Source of the DNA: Gammaproteobacteria bacterium
GTDB taxonomy: Bacteria; Pseudomonadota; Gammaproteobacteria; GCA-2400775
DNA length: 37,680 nt
Assembly (NCBI GenBank): GCA_015492075.1
Contig: WGFU01000011.1
Location: forward strand, 1-37,680
Direction: 5' to 3'
Made by a program: the position numbers and the translations under genes. Below, piece after piece: positions 7,544 to 16,708 of the stretch. The notes beneath the pieces were generated by a model. That model ran no database searches. It had not been told where the DNA came from and was given only the letters and a program-made list of their open reading frames with translations. Every line of letters begins with the position of its first letter. Within the stretch, counting starts at the first letter, position 1.

Positions 7544-9415
7544 TTACTTGCTCAGCTCAATCAACAAATCATTCATGCGAGCAACGTAAGCGGCCGGATC
7601 TTCTAACTGACCACCTTCTGCCAATAGAGCCTGGTCAAACAAGACATTAATCCAATCGTCAAAACGTTGCCCGTCCCCCTCTTCACGCAAACGTGCTACC
7701 AGATCGTGATCAGGGTTCAACTCAAGGATAGGCTTGCTCATCGGTGCAGCCTGACCAACAGCGCTTAATATGCGCTGCATATTGGCACCCATATCATGCT
7801 CATCTGCAACCAAACAAGCCGGTGATTTGGTCAAACGATGTGTGATACGCACCTCTTTCACTTTCTCACCAAGGGTTGTCTTGGCTTTTTCAAGAAGGTC
7901 CTTGTATTCACCTTCCGCTTTTTTTGTTTTTTCTTTATCTTGCTTGATGTCGCCAAGGTCTAATGCACCTTTAGCCACAGATTGCAACTGCTTGCCCTCG
8001 TACTCGTTGAGGTGGTTGACCAGCCATTCGTCAATACGGTCATAGAATAAAATAACTTCTATATCCTTGTCGCGGAAGATTTCCAAATGCGGACTGTTAA
8101 TAGCTGCGCTGTAACTGTCAGCAGTGACATAATAGATTTTATCCTGACCCTCTTGCATGCGGCCAATATAATCATCCAACGACACCGATTGTGTTTGGCC
8201 GTCGCCTTTTGTGGTCGAAAAACGTAATAACTTGGTAATACGCTCACGGTACTCATAGTCCGAAATCACGCCTTCTTTCATCACTATGCCAAACTCTTTC
8301 CAGAAAACAGCGTATTTTTCCGGCTCCTTGCTGGCAAGATTTTCGAGCAAACTCAGAATGCGCTTGATCGACGCGGTTCGTATAGAATCAATTGTTTTAT
8401 CGCGCTGCAAAATTTCACGCGAAACGTTGAGTGGCAAGTCGTTAGAATCGATAACACCACGGACGAATCGCAGGTACTCGGGTAACAACTGCTCGGCATC
8501 ATCCATAATAAAAACTCGACGTACATACAGCTTGACGCCATGACGTGAATTTTTATCCCACAAGTCAAACGGGGCATGCTTGGGGATATAAAGCAAACTG
8601 GTATAGGAATGACGACCCTCGACATGGTTGTGCGTCCACGCTAGCGGGTCATCAAAATCATGTGAAATATGTTTATAAAATTCCTTGTGCTCTTCCTCGG
8701 TAATCTCTTTTTTCGGCCTTGCCCATAATGCTGCCGCCTTGTTAACGACCTCCTCTTCGTCGCTATCATCCTTTTTCATGAGAATTGGCAACGAAATATG
8801 ATCCGAATATTTTTTAATAATGGTTCGCAGGCGTACCGCCTCAAGAAACTCATCCATATCTTTGCGTAAATGCAGAATCACCTCAGTGCCACGTGTCTTG
8901 CGCTCAATATTCTCCAGCGTGTATTCACCATCACCTTTGGACTGCCAGCGGATACCGGTATCCGCCGCCTGGCCGGCACGACGTGTCAGCACGGTCACCT
9001 CATCAGCAACAATAAAAGCGGAATAAAAACCAACTCCAAATTGCCCGATTAAATTATTGTCTTTGGCTTGATCACCTGTCAGTGATTCAAAAAACGTTTT
9101 GGTGCCAGAGCGCGCGATAGTGCCAATATTACTCACCACCTCATCTCGACTCATACCAATACCGTTATCGATAATTGAAATCGTGCGCTTGTCCTTGTCA
9201 AGGCGAATATGAATATTCAGTTCAGTATCGTCTTGCATCAGCGTCGAATCACTCACCGCCTCAAAACGTAATCTGTCACAAGCATCGGAAGCATTGGAAA
9301 TGAGCTCGCGCAGAAATATCTCCTTGTCGGAGTAGACCGAATGAATCATTAGATCGAGGATTTGTTTTACCTCGGCCTCAAAGCCTAATGTCTCTTTATT
9401 TGCCGCGACAGTCAT
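7544..9415 (-). CDS. htpG: Hsp90-family molecular chaperone HtpG
   Basis: This ATP-dependent chaperone has 623 residues from the start chosen here (E. coli HtpG has 624). The N-terminal GHKL ATPase domain shows [20 protein letters not shown] (helix with catalytic Glu and Asn), [12 protein letters not shown] and [15 protein letters not shown]. The middle domain shows [11 protein letters not shown] and [12 protein letters not shown] chose ATG at 9415 because AGGAG lies 10 bases upstream and the product begins [20 protein letters not shown], as in the family. An in-frame TTG at 9457 and ATG at 9439 would add residues with no ribosome site. I saw no clear sigma32 promoter upstream. Confidence 0.96.
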   Translation of the reverse strand: MTVAANKETLGFEAEVKQILDLMIHSVYSDKEIFLRELISNASDACDRLRFEAVSDSTLMQDDTELNIHIRLDKDKRTISIIDNGIGMSRDEVVSNIGTIARSGTKTFFESLTGDQAKDNNLIGQFGVGFYSAFIVADEVTVLTRRAGQAADTGIRWQSKGDGEYTLENIERKTRGTEVILHLRKDMDEFLEAVRLRTIIKKYSDHISLPILMKKDDSDEEEVVNKAAALWARPKKEITEEEHKEFYKHISHDFDDPLAWTHNHVEGRHSYTSLLYIPKHAPFDLWDKNSRHGVKLYVRRVFIMDDAEQLLPEYLRFVRGVIDSNDLPLNVSREILQRDKTIDSIRTASIKRILSLLENLASKEPEKYAVFWKEFGIVMKEGVISDYEYRERITKLLRFSTTKGDGQTQSVSLDDYIGRMQEGQDKIYYVTADSYSAAINSPHLEIFRDKDIEVILFYDRIDEWLVNHLNEYEGKQLQSVAKGALDLGDIKQDKEKTKKAEGEYKDLLEKAKTTLGEKVKEVRITHRLTKSPACLVADEHDMGANMQRILSAVGQAAPMSKPILELNPDHDLVARLREEGDGQRFDDWINVLFDQALLAEGGQLEDPAAYVARMNDLLIELSK

Positions 9416-10112
9416 TGCTGGTGATCTCCTGCTAGTCATAAGATAAAGCGAAAACAAGACTCACGCTATCTGCCATGAGTCGAAACGGATTTTACACGGA
9501 TGACGGCTGAGACTAAAGCGCCACTCTGGTTTATATCTGTGAATTTATCTGATGCAGGCTGGTATCGAAAAAGTCATGTAAACATTGGCGGTATTATGCA
9601 ACAGTACTCGAAACCGATTCATCGAGCGCCTTGCCGCTAACCACAATGGCGGCCAAGCACGCATCCCGACGTAGCCATTTTCACGCTGCGCTTCAACTAT
9701 ATGGGGAGCAGTCGATGTTTAAGATCGCTCACCCGCTACGGACGTCGATGATGGCCTTGCCTCTTCGATTACTGCTAACCCAATGCCGGTCATATACTGT
9801 ACTTTTTTAGTCCAAGCGAGAATCCCATTTGACAACCGGACTTCAAGCCAAGTGGACACTGTCATACTGCATACAACCCCGCTCGCAGTGATTCAACTTC
9901 TCCACATCCTGCCACAAACTAGAGCTGTTCTGCCATTCCCGGTTATAATAACCAATTCGACTCAGGTCAGACATTAAAAATCCATTGGAATCAATCTGTT
10001 ATCTATATAACCTGACTATTTTAGCGGTCTTATCGCCATTGCATTTATCGAACCGTGAAAGACAAAATACAATAAACACAGCACTCACCAGAGGATCATT
10101 TGGAGAGCAACA
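9416..10112. other. intergenic between divergent htpG and pgm, no gene seen
   Basis: The 0.7-kb gap holds only short open frames without ribosome sites or family motifs, and no tRNA-like or riboswitch-like fold that I recognise. It must contain promoters for both flanking genes, but no convincing -35/-10 pair stands out. Confidence 0.5.
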
Positions 10113-11744
10113 ATTAATATCCTAAGCCGACAAACGCAACCCTATTCGGATCAAAAAGCGGGCACATCCGGCCTGCGTAAAAAGGTGAAACATTTCCAGC
10201 AGAAAGACTACCTGGAAAATTTTATCCAGGCATTGTTTGACACTATTGCCGTTGAGGGTAAAACCCTGGTACTAGGTGGAGATGGTCGTTTTTATAATCG
10301 TGAAGCCATTCAGATCATTCTGCGCATGGCCGTCGCTAACAAGGCGGCCAAGTTATGGCTTGGTCGCAATGGCATATTGTCGACTCCCGCTGCTTCACAT
10401 CTGATACGAAAACTGAGTACCGATGGTGGTATTATTCTGAGCGCCAGCCACAATCCGGGTGGGGCCGAAGCCGATTTCGGTATCAAATATAACAGCTCGA
10501 ACGGTGGCCCCGCCAACACCGAACTTAGCGATAAGTTCTATGTCGCCGCCTGCCGGATCACTCACTACAGCATCGCCGACATCCCTGATATAGAGCTCGA
10601 TAGCCTCCGTGAAGAACGTATCGGTGACACCATGATAGAGATTATCGACCCGGTAGCCGAGTACAGCACTCTCATGGAGCATTTATTTGACTTCGACCGT
10701 ATTCATCAGCTTTTTAACTCTGGTGTCTTCCATATGCGCTTTGACGCCATGAATGCGGTCACCGGCCCCTATGCCAAAGCCATATTCGAGCGTACACTCG
10801 GTGCCAGTCATGGCAGTGTGGTCAGAGCGCAACCATTAGAAGATTTTGGCGGCACTCACCCCGACCCTAACCCTATGTATGCCTCCGAGTTGTATGAACA
10901 CATGTTTGCGCCCAGCGCACCGGATTTTGGCGCCGCCTCAGACGGTGACGGTGATCGCAATATGATCATGGGCAGACAGTTCATGGTCAGCCCGGGTGAT
11001 AGTTTGGCAATTATCGCCGCCAACGCCAACCGTATCCCTGGTTACCGTGATGGTGTCGCCGGCATCGCCCGTTCAATGCCGACTAGTCGTGCGGTGGATC
11101 GCGTCGCCGCCTACATGGGTGTCGACTGCTATGAAACCCCCACCGGCTGGAAGTATTTTGCCAACCTGCTTGACCAGCGGTTGATTACTTTTTGTGGCGA
11201 AGAAAGCTTTGGCACTGGCTCCGATCATCTACGCGAAAAAGACGGCATCTGGGCGGTTCTGTTTTGGCTCAATATACTGGCCGACCGGCAGCAATCTGTT
11301 CGCGACATTGTGCAGCAACATTGGCGCGCCTTTGGTCGTCATTTCTATTGCCGCCACGACTACGAGGGTATCAGTCTTCAACAAGGTGAAAATGTCATCG
11401 CCCGACTCAGCGAACAGTTGCCCAAACTCAGTGGCCAATGCATTGATGGTCACGAAATCATTGCTGGCGATAATTTTAGTTATATTGATCCCGTTGATCA
11501 AAGCGTTAGTGAAAACCAGGGCTTACGTATCATCCTTGGTAACGAGATGCGCATCATCTATCGCTTATCGGGCACCAGCACCGATGGCGCAACATTACGC
11601 GTTTATCTTGAGCGTTTTGAACCAAACCCTGAAAAACAATTACAAGATACCCAGGTAGCACTTGCCGATATGGCAAAAATTTCTCGCATCCTGGCAAAAA
11701 TTAATGAACTGACAGGACTCAATGAGCCCACTCTCGTCGTCTAG
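10113..11744 (+). CDS. pgm: phosphoglucomutase, apparent ATT start
   Basis: This alpha-D-phosphohexomutase interconverts glucose-1-phosphate and glucose-6-phosphate. Motifs in order are GTSGLRKKVKHF near the N-terminus, the phosphoserine loop ILSASHNPGG, the metal loop SDGDGDRN, the sugar loop CGEESFGTGSDH and the phosphate loop RLSGTSTDGATLR. The conserved start PYSDQKAGTSGLRKK lies upstream of the first standard start codon (GTG at 10185). The frame is open back to a TGA at 10056 with no ATG, GTG or TTG. ATT at 10113 has GGAG 7 bases upstream and gives 543 residues, close to the 542 I recall for the Agrobacterium-type enzyme. A sequencing error is the alternative. The gene is convergent with the glycerate kinase gene 7 bp away. 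Confidence 0.92.
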   Translation: MNILSRQTQPYSDQKAGTSGLRKKVKHFQQKDYLENFIQALFDTIAVEGKTLVLGGDGRFYNREAIQIILRMAVANKAAKLWLGRNGILSTPAASHLIRKLSTDGGIILSASHNPGGAEADFGIKYNSSNGGPANTELSDKFYVAACRITHYSIADIPDIELDSLREERIGDTMIEIIDPVAEYSTLMEHLFDFDRIHQLFNSGVFHMRFDAMNAVTGPYAKAIFERTLGASHGSVVRAQPLEDFGGTHPDPNPMYASELYEHMFAPSAPDFGAASDGDGDRNMIMGRQFMVSPGDSLAIIAANANRIPGYRDGVAGIARSMPTSRAVDRVAAYMGVDCYETPTGWKYFANLLDQRLITFCGEESFGTGSDHLREKDGIWAVLFWLNILADRQQSVRDIVQQHWRAFGRHFYCRHDYEGISLQQGENVIARLSEQLPKLSGQCIDGHEIIAGDNFSYIDPVDQSVSENQGLRIILGNEMRIIYRLSGTSTDGATLRVYLERFEPNPEKQLQDTQVALADMAKISRILAKINELTGLNEPTLVV

Positions 11745-11751
11745 GGAGCTA

Positions 11752-12981
11752 CTACTTTATCGCCAAACAAATATCCGCAACATTACTGCGCCCTTTGGCG
11801 AACGATAACAAAGCCTTAGCCTCTCGCAGCAGGGTCGCCGAGTCGGCAGCTGCCAATGCTTGCCGCGCCTTTTCAGGGGTAATACCCGCATTCAGCAAGG
11901 TATCGCCATCGACAAGGGCGCCGGCATAACCACTATTGCCATCATCACCGTCACTCGCCACTAACACTAATGTGACACCCTTGAAACCACTCAAGCGTAA
12001 GGCCAGGGCCAGCGCTAGATGGGTATTACGACCACCCCGTCCTGGCACATCGGGCAACCGTAAAACGGTCTCACCACCCCAAACATGCAACCCCGCGGGC
12101 GCCGCCACCAGATAATCTGTAACATAATCAGCCCAATCCTCGACTTCGCCCTTCATCGTTACACCATGCTGGTGGACCACGTAACCAAGGTCTCTGGCCA
12201 CTTCAGCCATTGCTTGCAAGGCCATATCAAGATCAGCGATAACCTCCTGATCGATAGCTGCGAAGACATCAGCCCCGGCATCGGGCCGTGGCGGTTGTGC
12301 CGCGCAGATCTGCCTCACCCATTCGGGCACAGAACTCAACATCGCGGTGCCGCTGGTAGCAGTCAACAAACCAGAGCCGATAACGGATGCATCGTTAGTG
12401 CTGATATCCGACATCAGCAAACTCACCAGCCTAGGAGCAGCAATATAATTCGCCAGTCGCCCGGCCTTGATACGTGACACGCATTGGCGCACTGCGTTCA
12501 TTTGTTCGATGTCCAACCCAGAGACCAATAACCAGCGATTGAGCGCTTCTAATTGTTGTAGCGTTACCGTTTCAGGCAACACCTCAACCAGGGCAGAAGC
12601 GCCGCCGGAGATCAAAAACAACAGTGTCAACTCCGTAGGGCAGATTTCCAGGTATCGCAACAAGGCATGACCGGCATGCAGGCTCTGTTGATTGGGTATT
12701 GGATGAGCTCCCGCATAGCACTCGATGCATTGTGGCAACGCATTCCTGGCTGAGATGGGTTCTTTGCTGATCAACAGGCCTGATACCAGTTGGCCTTGAA
12801 CAACTTCTACCGCACCCTCAGCCATCGACAGCGCGGCCTTACCAATGGCGACGAGACCGATGTTACCCGCCACTGACCCTCTCCTGCGTAAAGCCCTGGC
12901 AACACAGATCCTGCCGTCTACCTGCTTTAATCCTGCCTCGATAATCGTCAACAGATGTTCACGCGAAGCAATTGACAACAC
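11752..12981 (-). CDS. glycerate 2-kinase (GckA/TtuD type)
   Basis: The 409-residue protein has the DUF4147 (glycerate kinase N-terminal) region followed by a MOFRL region. It should phosphorylate D-glycerate to 2-phosphoglycerate; older annotations call the family hydroxypyruvate reductase. Visible motifs are VAIGKAALSMAEGA, LFLISGGASALVEVLPE, CVSRIKAGRLA, LLMSDISTNDASVIGSG, GGETVLRLPDVPGRGGRN and LVASDGDDGNSGYAGALVDG. The first codon of the frame is GTG with no strong ribosome site. The gene follows metZ by 14 bp on the same strand and has no promoter of its own that I can see, so it may be under the SAM-II switch at 14.3 kb. Confidence 0.88.
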   Translation of the reverse strand: MLSIASREHLLTIIEAGLKQVDGRICVARALRRRGSVAGNIGLVAIGKAALSMAEGAVEVVQGQLVSGLLISKEPISARNALPQCIECYAGAHPIPNQQSLHAGHALLRYLEICPTELTLLFLISGGASALVEVLPETVTLQQLEALNRWLLVSGLDIEQMNAVRQCVSRIKAGRLANYIAAPRLVSLLMSDISTNDASVIGSGLLTATSGTAMLSSVPEWVRQICAAQPPRPDAGADVFAAIDQEVIADLDMALQAMAEVARDLGYVVHQHGVTMKGEVEDWADYVTDYLVAAPAGLHVWGGETVLRLPDVPGRGGRNTHLALALALRLSGFKGVTLVLVASDGDDGNSGYAGALVDGDTLLNAGITPEKARQALAAADSATLLREAKALLSFAKGRSNVADICLAIK

Positions 12982-12995
12982 GATTCGCCAGGCAC

Positions 12996-14186
12996 CTACA
13001 CTAATTTGCCGAGACCACGATCAAGATCGCACTTCAAGTCATCAATGTCCTCAAGTCCCGCCGACACCCGAACCAAAGAGCGAGTAATACCGGCTAGCTG
13101 GCGATCTTCTTCGGTCAAGCGCCCGTGAGTGGTTGTCGCCGGATGCGTAATGGTGCTTTTTACATCACCCAGGTTAGCCGTAATCGAAATAAATTGCGTG
13201 TTATCGATGACCTGCCAAGCAGCCTCTTGTCCACCTTTTACTTCAAAAGAGACAATACCGCCGAAACCGGATTGCTGCCTTTTTGCCAACTCATGCTGAG
13301 GATGTGTGTCTAGACCAGGATAATTCACCTTGGCTACCGCTGGGTGTTGATGCAACCACTGTGCTATTGCCATTGCGTTCTCACAGTGGCCACGCATACG
13401 TACCGACAAGGTTTCCAAACCATGGAGAAATATCCAGGCATTAAACGGGCTCATGGTTGGACCTGTGGTGCGTGTATAACGATAGATATCGTCAGCCACC
13501 AGGTTCTTGGGGCCCACTACAGCACCACCGAGACCGCGACCCTGACCATCAAGGTATTTCGTCGCCGAATGGACAATGATGTCGGCCCCCAGCTCTAGCG
13601 GTCGCTGCAGGACCGGTGTACAAAAACAGTTATCGACAACCAATAAGGCATCGTGCTTATGGGCAATAGCAGCTAGGGCAGCAATATCCGCAATCTCGGT
13701 CAAGGGATTACCTGGCGACTCCAAAAACAATAACCGTGTCTTTGGCGTAATAGCGGCCTGCCAGGCATCTGTGTCCGTCAGCGTGACAAAACTGGATTCA
13801 ACACCAAAGCGCGCCAAAATATTTTTGAATAACAATATTGTTGAACCAAAAACATTGCGCGAACAGACAACGTGGTCACCCGATTTCAGCAGGCCCATCA
13901 TTACCGCATTAATCGCCGCCATGCCGGAGCTGGTGCCAACACAACATTCACCACCCTCCATCGAGGCCAGGCGTTCTTCAAACATGCGCACACTGGGGTT
14001 GGTAAAGCGCGAATAGAGATTACCCGGCTCCTCGCCGGAAAAACGCGCCGCCGCTTGCGCTGCGCTATCACAAACAAAACTCGATGTCGCAAAAATCGAC
14101 TCGCTATGTTCGCCTTCGTGTGAACGGCTGGTACCCGCCCGCACTGCCCGGGTACGAATACCCCATTGAGAAAGTTGTTTCGCCAT
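12996..14186 (-). CDS. metZ: O-succinylhomoserine sulfhydrylase
   Basis: This PLP enzyme of the Cys/Met metabolism family has 396 residues and makes homocysteine directly from O-succinylhomoserine and sulfide. Motifs are YSRFTNPSVRMFEERLASME, TSSGMAAINAVMMGLLKSGD, the Asp segment LLVVDNCFCTPVLQRPLELG, and the PLP-lysine segment HSATKYLDGQGRGLGG. The C-terminal SLVRVSAGLEDIDDLKCDL is typical. ATG at 14186 (MAKQLSQWGI) has GAGG five bases upstream; an in-frame TTG at 14210 is less likely. The gene is preceded by a SAM-II riboswitch and terminator, so it is probably repressed when SAM is plentiful. In Pseudomonas metZ adjoins purF; here a c-di-GMP block lies between them. Confidence 0.93.
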   Translation of the reverse strand: MAKQLSQWGIRTRAVRAGTSRSHEGEHSESIFATSSFVCDSAAQAAARFSGEEPGNLYSRFTNPSVRMFEERLASMEGGECCVGTSSGMAAINAVMMGLLKSGDHVVCSRNVFGSTILLFKNILARFGVESSFVTLTDTDAWQAAITPKTRLLFLESPGNPLTEIADIAALAAIAHKHDALLVVDNCFCTPVLQRPLELGADIIVHSATKYLDGQGRGLGGAVVGPKNLVADDIYRYTRTTGPTMSPFNAWIFLHGLETLSVRMRGHCENAMAIAQWLHQHPAVAKVNYPGLDTHPQHELAKRQQSGFGGIVSFEVKGGQEAAWQVIDNTQFISITANLGDVKSTITHPATTTHGRLTEEDRQLAGITRSLVRVSAGLEDIDDLKCDLDRGLGKLV

Positions 14187-14236
14187 GACGCCCTCTATCG
14201 GTCTCTTCAAATCATCTCTTCACGACAAGCAGGCAC

Positions 14237-14284
14237 AAAAAAACCCGCCTATTATCCTATTCAACGATAACTAAAGCGGGTTTT
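14237..14284 (-). terminator. riboswitch-controlled intrinsic terminator before metZ
   Basis: On the minus strand AAAACCCGC (14284-14276) pairs with GCGGGTTT (14248-14241), followed by a run of seven T (14243-14237). An inner stem TTATC/GATAA extends the hairpin. It ends about 50 bases before the metZ ATG. Its 5' arm overlaps the 3' arm of the competing antiterminator. Confidence 0.85.
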
Positions 14285-14296
14285 CTCTCGCTTTAG
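14271..14296 (-). promoter_or_regulatory. antiterminator hairpin of the metZ leader
   Basis: CTAAAGCG (14296-14289) and CGCTTTAG (14278-14271) are perfectly complementary over 8 bp with a 10-base loop. The 5' arm contains the CTAAA of the SAM-II aptamer and the 3' arm takes the first bases of the terminator stem. Formation of this hairpin therefore excludes both ligand-bound aptamer and terminator. Confidence 0.8.
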
Positions 14297-14343
14297 CCGC
14301 ATTTATTATGCGCCCGCAAGCTGAGTCTTCAAATCCGGCGCAT
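14291..14343 (-). promoter_or_regulatory. SAM-II riboswitch aptamer upstream of metZ
   Basis: The 53-base minus-strand element has stem P1 ATGCGCC (14343-14337) paired perfectly with GGCGCAT (14314-14308). The loop starts GGATTTG. The 3' tail reads AATAAATGCGGCTAAAG. This matches the SAM-II fold as I recall it from the Sargasso Sea metX aptamer, where loop GAUUU and tail GAUAAAUGUAGCUAAA form the pseudoknot around SAM. Size (about 52), order and the AUAAAUG..GCUAAA tail all agree. It sits just after a promoter and before an antiterminator/terminator pair, in front of a sulfhydrylase gene, the classic SAM-II client. Confidence 0.9.
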
Positions 14344-14347
14344 TTAA

Positions 14348-14376
14348 AGCTTATTGCCAAGTACTCCCCATGTCAA
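14348..14376 (-). promoter_or_regulatory. sigma70 promoter for the metZ leader
   Basis: On the minus strand a perfect TTGACA (14376-14371) is followed by a 17-bp spacer and TAAGCT (14353-14348). The predicted start site falls a few bases before the P1 stem of the SAM-II aptamer, as expected for a compact leader. Confidence 0.7.
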
Positions 14377-14620
14377 GCAAAGACGAGCACTTAGTTTAAC
14401 TAGAATTTTTAGTTTGATATCTAATGCAAACCTAGAACGCATTTTTCCATAATGAGACATCGCTTATAAACTACGAACAAAGCATGATTAGATTACTCTA
14501 ACGGCATTCAAGATTGTTGATGTCGAGGCAAACCTTTCCTTATCGGAAGCACCGCAAGAGCCCACTTGCTGGATCATTGATCTTACCAATGTCTCCCAAG
14601 TATTTCCTCCCTTGGTCACA

Positions 14621-16708
14621 TTACCTAGACTGAAGCGCCTTTTTTTCCGTCGACCGCATCGAAGTTTGCTTGATGATTTTGGCAAAACCATCAGCGGACT
14701 GTGGGCGATATAAATAATAGCCCTGGACGAGATCACACCCCGCCTTGCGCAAAAAGTCGAGCTGCGCCTCGGTTTCAACACACTCCGAGACCATGGTGAG
14801 ACCCAGACTATGTGCCAACAAGATGGAAGAAGAAACGATTCCCTGACTGGAGCTGTTACAGTCGACATCGGCGATAAACATCCCATCCAGTTTCAGGGTA
14901 TTAACCGGAAATTGCTGCAGATAACGCAAGGACGAGTAGCCTGTGCCGAAGTCATCAATTGCGATTTCGACGCCGAGTGCCCTTATTTTGTCGAGTGTTT
15001 CGATGATATGTTGAGAATGGTTTAAAAATACGTCTTCTGTGATTTCAATCTCAAGCTGCCGGTAGTTGAGTCGGTAGAATGCAATATTTTTTCTTATACA
15101 TTGTATAAGACTCTCATCCATGAGATGACTGGCGGAAATGTTGACACTTATCACGATATTTTGGATACCGCTCTTCCCCCACTCACTGAGCTGTTTGCAC
15201 ACGCTTGCAATAACCCAGTCACCAATTTGGTTAATCAGGCCGATTTCTTCAGCGACGGGAATAAATTCGGCTGGAGACATTTCACCCAGGCTTGGATTAC
15301 TCCATCTGATCAGTGCCTCAGCACGCCTAACAGAACCGCTTTTTAAGCAAACTTGGGGCTGATAGACCAGATAAAATTCATTGCCACTAAACGCATTGCG
15401 CAATTTGTTTTCCAGGCTTAAGCGTTTGAATGAAGCGTTATTCATTTCATTGCGGTAAAAACAATAGCGGCCCGGCCGCTCTTTCTTAGCGTGGTACATA
15501 CTGACATCAGCATTTTTCAGCAAAGCCTGGTCATCGCCGCCATCGTCAGGATAGATGCTAATGCCAATGCTCGTCGATACGTGCAGCACATGATCTTCGA
15601 GGTGTAAAGGGGCTGCAAACAGTTGAATAATTCGTTCCGCAACGCGTGCTGCATCTTCGGGTGCTATGTGCTGTAACAAAAAAACAAATTCATCACCTCC
15701 CAGGCGTGCCACGGTATCGCCCTCGCGCTTGATACTCTGCAACAGCCCGGCCACGGTTTTGAGAAGTTGGTCGCCAACAGAATGGCCTAAACTGTCATTG
15801 ATGATCTTGAAGCGGTCGAGATCCAAATACAACAACGCCAACTTCTGCCGTTCCCGATTAGCAGACCCGATCGCCTGGTTCAACCTGTCAAGAAGTAAAT
15901 GCCGGTTAGGTAGGTCAGTAAGCGCGTCATAATGCGCCTTGTAATGTAACTGCTGTGTACGTTTATCGACCAGTTGCTGCAATTGCTCACCATGATGCTG
16001 CAATTCAGACTCGCGATCCTGTACTGCCGCCAGCAAATGGTTGAATCCAAGCGCCAGTTGACCTAGCTCATCGTTACCCTGATGCCGCAATCGCTTATTA
16101 TAATTACTGGTTTGACAGATCTTATCAATGCATTGCACCATGGATTTAATAGGTTTGGTAAACAGCCCCTGAAAACTGACTGACAAAAGATAAGCGATGG
16201 CAATACTAACCAACAAGACTGCAATTAATGCTAACGCATAATTAACCAGCTGCGCATTGAGTTTTTCCAAGTTGGATTGTAAATATACGTAACCAATGGT
16301 CTCATTTTGAACTGAAATCTGATAGATAACATCAAGATACTTACTGCTGATATGAGCCGGTCGACTAAGGTCGGGTATAGTCAAATCAACACCGTGAAAT
16401 TTCCGATAGTCGGCCAGTATTTTTCCATTCTCTAGAATCACAGCGGCGGCTTCAATGGCCATATCGTTTTCAAGACGCTGGAGGATGCTTTTTGCAGCGC
16501 GCTCATCATAAAAAAGAATAGCGGATTCGACGCCGGTCGCAATAAGCGCCGCTTTGGTGGTAGTGTTAGCAACGGCTGATTCTTTGAGACTGACGATCTG
16601 CATAATACTGAATATAGTTGTCGCCACAGATAAGGTGATCAGACAAACAGCTGTCATCAGCAAGGTCAACTTGTATCGTATCGACAGAGAATTTAGCCAG
16701 CGCTTCAT
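14621..16708 (-). CDS. CHASE8-like/HAMP/GGDEF/EAL c-di-GMP enzyme, YfiN-like
   Basis: This is a 695-residue inner-membrane protein. Layout: TM1 about 13-33, a periplasmic CHASE8-like region about 40-150, TM2 about 157-176, HAMP to about 230, a coiled stretch to 255, GGDEF about 258-420 and EAL about 430-685. The cyclase motif GGDEF is at 337-341 and the inhibitory I-site REGD at 328-331, both intact. EAL is intact at 464-466, with later motifs ITEDVF, DDFGTGYSS, KLDG and QGYY present. ECVET replaces the usual EGVET. Both synthesis and breakdown of c-di-GMP look possible. Its ATG overlaps the yfiR-like stop by 4 bp (ATGA) with AGAGGG upstream, indicating coupled translation. YfiN of Pseudomonas lacks the EAL domain. 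Confidence 0.9.
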   Translation of the reverse strand: MKRWLNSLSIRYKLTLLMTAVCLITLSVATTIFSIMQIVSLKESAVANTTTKAALIATGVESAILFYDERAAKSILQRLENDMAIEAAAVILENGKILADYRKFHGVDLTIPDLSRPAHISSKYLDVIYQISVQNETIGYVYLQSNLEKLNAQLVNYALALIAVLLVSIAIAYLLSVSFQGLFTKPIKSMVQCIDKICQTSNYNKRLRHQGNDELGQLALGFNHLLAAVQDRESELQHHGEQLQQLVDKRTQQLHYKAHYDALTDLPNRHLLLDRLNQAIGSANRERQKLALLYLDLDRFKIINDSLGHSVGDQLLKTVAGLLQSIKREGDTVARLGGDEFVFLLQHIAPEDAARVAERIIQLFAAPLHLEDHVLHVSTSIGISIYPDDGGDDQALLKNADVSMYHAKKERPGRYCFYRNEMNNASFKRLSLENKLRNAFSGNEFYLVYQPQVCLKSGSVRRAEALIRWSNPSLGEMSPAEFIPVAEEIGLINQIGDWVIASVCKQLSEWGKSGIQNIVISVNISASHLMDESLIQCIRKNIAFYRLNYRQLEIEITEDVFLNHSQHIIETLDKIRALGVEIAIDDFGTGYSSLRYLQQFPVNTLKLDGMFIADVDCNSSSQGIVSSSILLAHSLGLTMVSECVETEAQLDFLRKAGCDLVQGYYLYRPQSADGFAKIIKQTSMRSTEKKALQSR

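Noticed and set aside
9416-9560. A sigma32 heat-shock promoter upstream of htpG
   Set aside because: No CTTGAA-type -35 with a CCCCAT-type -10 at proper spacing was found on the minus strand.
9783-9977. A 64-codon open frame in the htpG-pgm gap
   Set aside because: It has no ribosome site, no recognisable motif and no linked gene; its length is expected by chance.
10185-11744. Phosphoglucomutase starting at GTG 10185
   Set aside because: This start would remove the conserved GTSGLRKK segment, which is encoded in frame just upstream; ATT 10113 with a ribosome site explains the family N-terminus better.
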